Assembly: GCA_036346275.1 (NCBI GenBank)
Contig: CM070717.1
Coordinates: forward strand, 8,119,178-8,183,177
Source of the DNA: Otatea glauca
Lineage: Eukaryota; Streptophyta; Magnoliopsida; Poales; Poaceae
DNA length: 64,000 nt
Reading direction: 5' to 3'
The stretch's first letter is position 1. Each line of letters begins with the position of its first letter. The position numbers and the translations under genes were made by a program. Below the pieces are notes generated by a model. The model saw nothing but the letters and a program-made list of their open reading frames with translations. It was not told the DNA's origin and ran no database searches. Shown in pieces: positions 47,733-57,042 of the stretch.

Positions 47733-49909
47733 ATGGCGGCACAAGATTGGCTCATCACACTAGAACTACTGGCCTCAGGTGAAGCTATAGGGGTTGGCTC
47801 GAGGAACAATGGTCATTGGAGTACGTTTGGTGATGTAAAAAGCGGCAGCATAGAATAAAAACATGGTGGTAACCAAGAGAGACTGTCAGCAAGGCCAAAC
47901 TGAGTGGTGCGCTAGCACTAGGGGCTCACCACGGTCATGAAGGAGGGTTGATGACGATAGAGGAGGTCGAAGTTGATCAGATGATGGTGGGCAGGGGCGG
48001 TGGTAGCAAGCTTCATGGCAACAACACACCTCAGTGAATTCTACAAGAATGAAAGGCACCATTAGCTTCGACACCTCATAGAGATGCTCTAATGGATCAT
48101 GTTCAAAACATGGGCTCAATAGAGAGAGGGGAATGGCCAACAATGATAGCTAGATTTTTGGAAAAAGACATGTTTGCAACAAGATTTGGCATGGATGGTC
48201 AAAATTGTCAGGTTAAGGGTTGACGTATCATAGCCGATAACCAGTATGCAAGATATCCGAGATTTCTTGTTATGATTGGTATTTTAGGAAGAGCTGTCCA
48301 GATTAAGGCCGATGCGGATCATGAATTTGCAGCGTGTTGGAAAATGATACGATTAGCCGATAGCTATAAAAGATAGTCAAGGGCAAGCAAAAAAAACACA
48401 GACAATTCAATCAATCAACACATTATTTTTGTCTACTTTTCTGTCGTCTAGGAGTAGTTTCTGTAATTTAAATTCTCCCTTGTAATCCAATTTGATCAAT
48501 AAAGTTGCGCATCGCCGATTGGTGATCATATTCGATTACTCCAATCAGGTTTGATTTTTTCTGATCTTTTTGCACATCGCCTTTTTTTGGAGAAGTCTAC
48601 CTTTACCCCCTGATTAGCCTTAATTGGTTTATTAGACTTATTTTTACCCTTGATTTGATTGGCTTTTCGCAAATTAGATCAAAGCCGATTGTTCTGTCAG
48701 ATCAGCTTTGAGCATATTTTGGTTTTTCCTTACCAATTGCAGAATCAAATCGGTGGCACGCCTTGAACTGCAGAACCCAGCATTCGACTGGTGTATTGTT
48801 GTGCCGATAAACCCTACTTCAAGTTTTTTGGCGTCAACAAGACCCGAGTCGATGCTACACTGCAAGATCTGTGAAATTGATTGAGGTATTTTGAAGAAAA
48901 GGTAACAAGGTGCAAAGTGACGTCGACGTTGAGTTCAGAGCTCATTGGGAATTGGGCGTAGCATTAGCCTGGATGACAGAGCATGCTCTGTAGCTTGAAA
49001 GTGGTGTCTATATTCTGGGTGACTTAGTGAGGGAAAAGGGCTGCAACAAGAAAAATGGGTTTGTCGTTGCATGATGAGGAGGAATGGCAAGGTAGGGGAG
49101 CTTAAATAGGTGGGGAATGCCGATTCCTTTTGTCGTGTTCCTCTAGGCCGTGCTTGCGATGCCCTAATTTGTTGCACACAGGCAGCATGACAGTGGCGTT
49201 GGGCAGGGAGCTCAAGGCCATGGGATAGTACGACCAGTAGGCAGGTGATGTGATGAGGTGGAGTAGGTAAAGCTTCTGCTTTCACCATGGCCGCAAGCCT
49301 ATGGAGAAGATGACCTGATGTGGGGCCGGGCTATCAGCGATGGAGAGAGAGCTGCAAAGAGAAAGCAGATCAAACGTAAAGCATTTTCGCGCAGGGGAAG
49401 CAGCTGGTTGAACACGGCTCCGAGGACTAACGTGCGGACTAGAGAGAGAGAGAGGAGGATTTGAATTTTTTTAGCCAGAATTCTTGCCCGAATTTTTAGG
49501 CATAGATACAGAGCTCCAAAAATTACGAAACTTTTGTGCATGCACCTGGCATAGTACGGATTTTTGTGTATTATTTGCAGAATTTTTTTAGACATATATT
49601 GTTCTCAGAAATTCTTTTCTCACTCCTGTTTTTAATGTATGGTGAAATGATTGATTTTGCAAAAAATAGCATCCTATCTCCAAAATTCATAACATTTTTT
49701 GGAGAGGCACCTCAGATTATTTAGAACCTAAATAAAATATTCTCAGACTTTGCACAGTTTTGAATTAATTTTTGATATTCGAAAGGAGCACCTAAGAAGT
49801 GTAAAAAGTATTTTCTTTAATGTAGAAAATTTCTGAAAATTCATGGTAAATGCATGGGAATATTTTGGCAACTCCAAAAGTTAAATTGTAGAAAATTAAG
49901 GATGTTACA
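47733..49909 (-). mobile_element. LTR fragment with a nested LTR-like insertion
   Basis: On the minus strand it begins TGTAACATCCTTAATTTTC at 49909, has an AT-rich block (49909-49345), a TATA-like CTATTTAAG near 49110, and GC-rich sequence to about 47740. It resembles the 5' part of the other minus-strand LTRs. A different LTR-like sequence is inserted at about 48206. The left boundary is not defined. Confidence 0.5.
48206..48873 (+). mobile_element. LTR-like insertion with GCCGAT motifs
   Basis: Starts TGTCAGGTTAAGG at 48206. It has a TATA box (GCTATAAAAG at about 48362), several GCCGAT motifs, a polyadenylation-like AATAAAG (48499) and a long pyrimidine-rich 3' part. This is typical of a compact LTR of a family other than Tekay. 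Left and right flanks share AAATTG, but the exact ends and target duplication are unclear. Confidence 0.45.
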
Positions 49910-50220
49910 GATAAACATTGTGATATTTCACATACGCATTTGTAATTGGTTCCTAGGGGTCTTATCCTACAATGTCATCGTTTACTACATGAAAATATTG
50001 CTGTTTCGCATCATCTTGCAAGTGCACAGCAAACTAACTCGAGCATCGTGACTTATCTATCTAGTCTCATGAGGGTAGACAAGAATTGAAATGATCTGTC
50101 ATTTCCATTTCACGAGATAAAGTTAATTTGCAACCCACTATGGCAAATTGTATTTATTTCCTAGACGACAAACAAGAAATTCGTCAAAAAGTATTGACTC
50201 AAAACAGTTCCTGCCGCTTC
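49910..50220 (+). other. Upstream region of an apparent host gene
   Basis: Low-copy-looking sequence with no similarity to the repeats in the window. It leads into a TATA box at 50221. Confidence 0.4.
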
Positions 50221-50227
50221 TATAAAT
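50221..50227 (+). promoter_or_regulatory. TATA box of the interrupted host gene
   Basis: TATAAAT at 50221-50227, about 30 bases before a plausible transcription start. A 5'UTR exon would run to about 50317 and an intron from a GT at 50318 to CTACAG at 50618. Confidence 0.5.
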
Positions 50228-50623
50228 TGAGTATCACAAGCAGATTGTGAATCAACCAAAGATCGATCATTCAAGTATTTCCGGTAACTGCTGCTACGCG
50301 CTAGCATAGAGTACCTGGTATGCTCATTTCATGATATTCAGTTTAATTAGCAAGGCAGCTCGTACATATATATTGTTCTTTTGTTATCGAAAAGAATATC
50401 TTTTATGTATTTTCCTATGTTGAATATGCTTAAACCTTCCTTACCGCCTGTTATCCTTAAGTCAATTAAGGCCATATTGCAGCTCTTTATTTTTGGCAAG
50501 CCATAATTCTTCCATTATGAAATATGAATTATAGTTACACAAGTCAAGATTAAAACCCATATAAAGTACTCATGACTTGTCACTATGTATGAATTCTCAG
50601 GCTAATTAAGATCTACAGGAAGA

Positions 50624-50719
50624 ATGAAGCTTGTGGTGTGTGCCATGCTCATGCTTCTGATAATCAGCTCTTGCGACACTGCAGAAGTGCCCAAGGAGAT
50701 GGGCTCAGAAATGATACCT
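50624..50719 (+). pseudogene. Host gene for a secreted peptide, cut by CACTA B after codon 32
   Basis: The ATG at 50624 lies six bases after an intron acceptor and opens a signal-peptide-like sequence: MKLVVCAMLMLLIISSCDTA, then EVPKEMGSEMIP. The first 20 residues have a short basic start, a long hydrophobic core and a cleavage-like SCDTA. The frame is intact up to CCT at 50717-50719, the left 3-bp duplication of CACTA B, and is then replaced by the CACTAC terminus. The rest of the gene is not in the window because B is itself truncated. The family is not recognised. Together with the TATA box and leader intron it is the best-supported host gene here. Confidence 0.55.
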
Positions 50720-50734
50720 CACTACTACAGAACA

Positions 50735-51055
50735 GCACATCACTGCCGGTTCGGAAATCCCATCACTACCGGTCATTGGCGCCGGCAGTGATTGGTCGGC
50801 AGTGATACTCGGGGATTATCACTGCCGGCTCAGGAACCGGCAGTGATAAGGATTATCACTGCCGGTTCTATCTACAACCGGCGGCAGTGATATTGTACTA
50901 TCACTGCCGGGTCAAACCTAAATCCGGCAATGAGGCCGGTTATACGTAAAACCGGCAGTGATATCGAACTAGCACTGCCGGGTTGTACCATAATCCGATA
51001 GTGATATGTACATATCACTGCCGGTTTTCTCTAAGAACCGGCAGTGACAAGCTTG
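50735..51055. repeat. Subterminal repeats of CACTA B
   Basis: About a dozen half-units of TATCACTGCCGGTTC and complement in inverted pairs, the mirror of 24722-25040. Confidence 0.9.
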
Positions 51056-51338
51056 CATATTTTTTGTGCAATATATATATTTCTATACAATTGTTTACAG
51101 TGTCCATATGTGGTATACAAAGCATCGTTCAAATCATAATTCAAATATATCCATGTATATATGAAGCATCGTTAAAATCATAATTCAAATATATTAAATT
51201 AAGCATCAAATAATTTGTTTTTACAATGATTTATTTACAAATGTAGCTCGACTACATGTCATCCCATTCGCTTTGATTTTACAAAGATTCGAAGTAGACA
51301 TGTCAGGCGTCTAGGCCGTAGGAATGAGGGCGATGAGG

Positions 51339-54300
51339 CTACCCGTGGAACTCGCCGTTTGGATTGATGATCTCATCATGAATGAATCAGGCGATCTGTT
51401 CTTGAATTGCTATAATTTCTGTCAACAATAACTTATTGGTTTTCAGTTTGGAGCGTTATTTTTGAATAAAAAAGGAAGTTAATTACTGATGATATTTATT
51501 AAATAAAAAAGGGCATCAAAGTGTAATTACGTACCATGGCTTCGTTATAGCCGATACTCTCCGTGACAATTGAATGCATATTTGTACATACATAGAATGC
51601 ACATAAATTGTTTCCGGGTTCCTGCCTCATGCATGGAAAGTCATTTATTATTTCAAAATTTTTCCTGTATGGACGATACCGAACACTTTTCTTGCGATGC
51701 ATGCGTAAAGCCCCGTGAATGATTTTAAATAGTAATTAAACTTAAATGCAATAGAATGGAATTTTGCTAGAGTAATAATGCAACGATCGAGTTTATCTAT
51801 TCAAAGATGTCCCAAAGGTCTTGGTACAGATTTGTTTGTTTTCTCACGAGTCCAAGACAAAAATCCCGCCAAAGATCTAACTGGATGACGAGGAGGACCC
51901 AGTGAAACCTGCACATATATGTCAACGTAGTCAATTACTCCGACATCGCACGTGTTACGCAAAAATAGTAAAACGATATTAGAAGTCGAGATACGTGCTT
52001 GAAGTTATAGGGTAAAAGTACGGAGGTTTTGTATTGCGCTTCAAAAAGTATTAAATAAATAGTCTTCAACGAATCGTGGATTGTCGTTCACAAGTTTCTC
52101 GTTGACAAGCCCGGATATAGGAATGCTAGATTGTCATTGTTATTTCTTCTACATGTCCGTATTCCATTCTACATAAGAAAGAAGTTAGAGATGCAATTAA
52201 ACAAGATGTAAATGATGAACGATATACTGATGCACTTACAAAGTCCATAGTCTAAGTATGTTCACGTCCAAGGCATCTTGCTGGTACAACATATACAGCT
52301 CCGTGAAAAGAACCCAGCAGATGTTATCCCCATTGTGAAAATCTTGCTCAGGTATCCGATCGCGAACGCCCATACCATCGTTCGACTGCTGCATGTACCA
52401 CTGATGGACGCGTCACAGTTGTGTTGTAAGGTTGTCGAAATGAGCTGGTTCAACCAGCGGTTTTGCCATAACGAACTTCCACCTGAGACCTTGCGCCAGA
52501 GCATCTAGTTAAGCATCATCTGCTTGAGCATCCCGCTTTAACGTGGCGGCACTAGCCGCCTGCAAGTATTGCTTTCTGGATATGCGCTCGTAGTCCGATA
52601 TTTTGCAAGGTTCGTAAGCTCGCCCGTCTTTTGCACTTTTGCCATACTCAAGAAAAACTTTTACGCGTCAGCATCAACTTTAGTCTTCTTACTTGATGGC
52701 ACCTTTTTAAAGTGAGATGCTACGCAGGCGCTTACATGCTTTTTCCGTTCTTCTTCAGTCATGTCAGCTGATAATTTCTTCTGTGGATGTCCTGGGTTCA
52801 AAGATGGTTGAGATTTCTTCGAGGACGGTGCCGACTGCCGAGATGTTCCTGTTGTTCGATTCTTTACAGTTTTTGGCAGTGGAGTCGGGCTTTTTCTGGT
52901 TGGTGCCGGCGGAGGAGTTGGACTTTTCTTGGTTGGCGGCGAGAATGGCGGGAGGTCTCTGTGTGCAGAGTGCGACTGATCATCATCGTCGTCACCCTCA
53001 TCGTCCGAGCCAAACTTAATCAAGCTCTTGCGCCACGCGAGGAAGCCATTCACGTTTTCTCCTAGCTTTTTGTTCCCATCCTCGCCACGGATCTCTACCT
53101 CCATTTTTCGGTATTGGCGGATGACACTGTCCACTTCGACCCTGGCGAATCCCTGCGGTATCGGGCGACAGTGCAAAATCTGTGACTCCTGGCATGGCCA
53201 AGCCCTGCCCTCAGCCACCTTTATGGTAATGCCATGTGCGGCCAAATGTAGCTTGCACGGTGTCGGTTCTTTGATGTCATCCACAGGAAAATACAGTCCA
53301 TGCTCTTCGGGAAACCCTGTGGACGCGCAGCTGCTCTTACGAGCACCGGGACTGATGAGCTCAGGGCTTTCACCGGGTGGCGGTCGTGAGCGGAGAGCTT
53401 TCTGTACGGCTTGCTCCACAGCCTTATCTAGTTCCGCTCTTTGTTCCTTTAGCGCTCTCACGACAACATCTTTTATTTGACGTTCCAGTTGATCTTCTCT
53501 TAATCTCTTTGAACGTTTGTACATCCATGCGTCTGCGGGGAAGGCTTCTTTCCACGTGACCAAACCAACTCCTCTAGTGCGACCTGGATGCTCCTTGTTA
53601 CCCAGGGCTATGGTTAGCTCGTCATTCTCCCTTCGTGGCGCGAAAGATCCTTGGGAAGACTGCATGTGAGCATCTGTGATTCTCGCGCAAAGACTTCCTC
53701 GCTCTCTATTGCTTCGAAGCTTAAGCCGCCATCATCGGAGATAGAAGCACCCTCCCAAGCAACCAAATGCTTCGATCGTCGCTTAAGGCGGCCGTTGTAG
53801 AATTATACCCTTACGGGTTATTTCTTCTTCTGACCGATCCCATGCTGGTATTTTCTTCACGCACCCTCCTGCTCCTAGTTTGTGAGGGTGAATATTCTTA
53901 TCCGCGCTTGCTTTGTTCCTTTGACTTACTATGTGAGCTTCTTCGACCTCTTGTACGCATATAAATTCATCCCGTAACTCCCTTAACTTTGGGTACGTGT
54001 CAAAATTGGCGTTTCATTCTTTTTCACATAATTCTTGTTTAGTCTGTCTTCCAATTCTTCCACGCAAAGGCACATGATGCAGAGTGCTCGTTTCTTTGCA
54101 ACCAGCTCGGTCCCTTGGGGAACTGGAAAACTAGTTTCACTTGTCCCATAATGAGTTCTTCAGTCACTGGTACCACCCATGGGTCACCTCCGCGACCAAT
54201 CCATGATCTATAGCCGATGGGCACATCATCCCTAGCAATAACCCCGCAGCTGTCCCAGACGGCCCCAATGATGACTCGTATAGCAGTTCCCGATCGCCGA

Positions 54301-54600
54301 GAGCTCCACTATGTTAAAATTCCCTTAGGCATCTTGTTCGACCACGACTTGCTACGCCTTCGTTGATCGACGCCCGAGCCTACAATTTGATCTTCCAAAT
54401 TATTAGTCGTGTGGGCCTACAATGTTTTGGGAACCACAGTGTAATAAAACTTTACCTCGCCACGCTAGTAACGCCAAAGTTGGTCCAAGGCAGATCCTCG
54501 TAAGTTCGAGATAGGACGTTGGGCTATTGTTCGGCTACCCTTCCTCCTTCGTGAATATTTGAGGGCCCAACTCCCTCCGCACTTGTCCTTCGTTTGAGGC
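51339..54600 (-). pseudogene. Second ORF of CACTA B (Transposase_24, DUF8039, Ulp1 C-terminal)
   Basis: Reading leftward: a Transposase_24-like region near 54330-54040 (AIRVIIGAVWDSCGVIARDD, then FQFPKG), a broken stretch, and a long open frame 53665-52661. That frame has NDELTIALGNKEHPGRTRGV, a coiled coil (RLREDQLERQIKDVVVRALK), a DUF8039-like part (LHLAAHGITIKVAEGRAWPC), an acidic run and a Pro/Ser/Lys-rich linker. At about 52500-52260 another frame reads WYMQQSNDGMGVRDRIPEQD and NICWVLFTELYMLYQQDALD, the entry to a Ulp1-like domain. The final exon ends at the stop at 51339 after NPNGEFHG. Stops and shifts are present near 53670 and 52660, so introns plus decay are likely. The role is probably as for A's second ORF. 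Confidence 0.65.
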
Positions 54601-54619
54601 CATTCCCGGCAAGTTTACT

Positions 54620-56040
54620 GTAAATTTCAAATTAACAAGGTTATTTTTGAAAGACACATACAAATGGAGATTGACATTAAAGTTAATCTCGTGAAAGGAT
54701 GTTTACATATTCCAGGATACATACACATATACATCTTTACAACAGTTCTATTCAAGCAATTATACAAATGACATTAGTGTTTTCAAGGAGGAGCAAATGC
54801 AGCTGTGAAGCAATTATACAAGTGACATTAGTCTTTCTCTCTTCACAAAATAGGGGCCGGGCTATTTACAGGCTTTTGACGATCTGAGTTGATATTACAA
54901 ACATATCTATACGAGGCTTCTAAAATACATCTTAAGGTATTTTCCCTTCACGCTAGGTAGCCCATAGGGCTCGTGATGACCATTGACACACGGATTCCAC
55001 CGTTGGGCTCACACCTCGTCAGTGTATCCCCTTCGACTCATGTGGGTGTCTAAGTAGGTGTCTATTCCCACTCACAACAAGTATATTGGAGAGTTAATCA
55101 TTTTTCCCCCTTGTTGTCCTTGCAATTAGGGTTTGAATATTATTTGCAACAAAGCCTTGTATAGATTGCAAATCTTCTTATTCATTCTTTTACACCTTTT
55201 AGAAATCCATTTAGAAGAGCTTTCTTTTCGGCACAATAAGGGATATGTTCGTGCTAGTTCTTGTCACAAAAGTACCAAACAAAAAAGAACCAGCAAAAAA
55301 AAGTCATGTTCTTTTTATCATTTTTAGTCTATGAAGTTGTAAATTGCAATTACCATCTCTTATGGGGAGGCAACACATGACTAGTTTGCTTTCATTAACT
55401 TGATGTCTAATGTGGCTACACTAATTTGTAGATGGAAGTTGGCGCCCTGACTGAACCTGTAGCATTTCAGTGTTACAATTGCTTCCTTATAACCCGCAGC
55501 ATGTCGGTGCTGCAATCATTGCATGTAAAATGAGCATTTAACTTCCTGGTACAGCACAAGCAACTGACACGAACACATGTTTGACAGAAATTACTAGTGT
55601 TTCCGGCATCCATTTTAGTTTCCTCTGCATCATGCCAACCTTGATAATAGCTAGTGTGCAATAGACATAAGAATTTGAGTTGAATCAGAAACACATGTAT
55701 AACACCCGTATGAACTCATCAGGCCAAACCGCCAAATCGGAATCGGTAGGACCAATCTGAATTGGACTTAGCGAACAAAATCACCATTTTTTTTGGTACA
55801 ATAAAGGATGCTCACTGCAATTGTATAGCAATGTGCCTAGTTTCTTTCTTTTGCAGTATTATGATACTGAATTGTTATATATAAATCTATGTGATTTAAC
55901 ATGTTTGCAATCAGCCAATCATTTTCATGTTTGCAATGCATTATACTTTTGTAGTATCACTTAACTTACGATACGCTGATTGTTCTTCGAAGAAATTAAA
56001 GTAAATTCTAACAATGCAAATCAGTAAGCATTTATCATCC
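54620..56040 (-). other. Leader intron of B second ORF with a Cys-rich frame
   Basis: Mostly AT-rich. One minus-strand frame at 55694-55473 encodes 73 residues with a Cys cluster (FCQTCVRVSCLCCTRKLNAH, then FTCNDCS). It may be a captured exon or chance; it is not recognised. Confidence 0.35.
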
Positions 56041-56044
56041 TCTT

Positions 56045-56382
56045 ATTATTTTGAAAGTTGAGGTACGGTACCTCACGTTTGTAGTCTTCTTCCTCGGCAA
56101 GGAGGTTGAGGCGACGGCCGGGGCGGTGCGGACGACGGCGATGGTCGGGTGGTGCACGGCGACGGCGACGGCCGAGGTGGTGCGACGGCGACGGCCGGGC
56201 GGCTTGGCGGCGACGACGACGGCGGCGTGCGACGGCGACGGTTGGGGCGGTCGCGGCGACGGCGATGGCGGGCGGGCGGGCGCAGAGCGAGGCGACACCA
56301 GAGGTCGAGGCGACGGCGGCGCGTGAGGTTGAAGTGGAAATGAGGGGCTGAGTGGCGCGGCGTTCGAATTTATAGGGTTGGA
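56045..56382 (-). promoter_or_regulatory. Internal promoter and GC-rich leader, CACTA B
   Basis: On the minus strand a TATA box (CCCTATAAATTCG, about 56377-56365) directly follows the internal array. A very GC-rich leader (56340-56050) coding only Ala/Arg/Pro low-complexity frames comes next. It is equivalent to 22351-22740 in C. Confidence 0.55.
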
Positions 56383-56690
56383 GTATCACTGCCGGGTCAC
56401 CACAAAAACCGGCAGTGATACACTATCACTGCCAGATCATAAAAAGAACCGGTAGTGATAGTTGAATTATCACTGCCGGTTCACGATCAACCCGGCAGTA
56501 ATATCTATTTTCACTGCCGGTCCAATCTAAAACCGGCAGTAATAATACATTATCACTGCCGGTTGTATCTACACCCGGTAGTGAAAGTATTTATCACTAC
56601 CGGTTCAAAACAAAAACCGGCAGTAATACTTGATTTTCACTACCGGGTTAATACTACAAACCGGCAGTAATAAACCACTTCACTGCCGGC
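56383..56690. repeat. Internal subterminal-type repeat array of CACTA B
   Basis: Inverted pairs of TATCACTGCCGGTT and AACCGGCAGTGATA units, regular and well preserved. They lie between the transposase and the second ORF, 5.3 kb from the element end. Confidence 0.9.
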
Positions 56691-56827
56691 TTGATTTTCA
56701 AAGGATGATTTTTGAAATCCTATCAATTTTTATCCAAATTTTCTGAAAATTTTTGGAGGAATACTTCAGGACATGTAATATTTGATTTAAATATTTCACC
56801 TAAGTTTTGACAAAGTTGTAAAATTAT

Positions 56828-56945
56828 AAAAATCCAGATTGCTCACTGTTTTCATAGTTTTAATATTTCAAAATAAAAAAAATCCAAATTGCTCACTGTT
56901 TTGATAGTTTTAATATTTCAAAAATTCACACAAATAAAAAAAACA
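56828..56945. repeat. About 58-bp tandem duplication
   Basis: ATTGCTCACTGTTTTNATAG followed by TTTTAATATTTCAAAA occurs twice in tandem, in the 3' region of the B transposase. Confidence 0.85.
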
Positions 56946-57042
56946 CACAGATGAAGTTGAATTCACACAAATTGATACATATGACAAAAGAATACATTAA
57001 TTGTGACATATGAGAAAATAAACATGTATGTAATTACGACAA

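Noticed and set aside
44742..49909. A complete solo LTR bounded by TGTAACATTCC and GGATGTTACA
   Set aside because: The two ends are both LTR starts in opposite orientation, the flanks GTAAA and GATAA do not match, and internal similarity shows at least three different fragments.
50735..51055. Regularly spaced short palindromic repeats resembling a CRISPR array
   Set aside because: The repeats are CACTA subterminal repeats next to a CACTAC terminus; units alternate orientation, spacers are very short, and the DNA is a plant nuclear genome.
53028..53480. 150-codon plus-strand frame
   Set aside because: Antisense shadow of the long minus-strand second ORF of CACTA B, which has the recognisable motifs.
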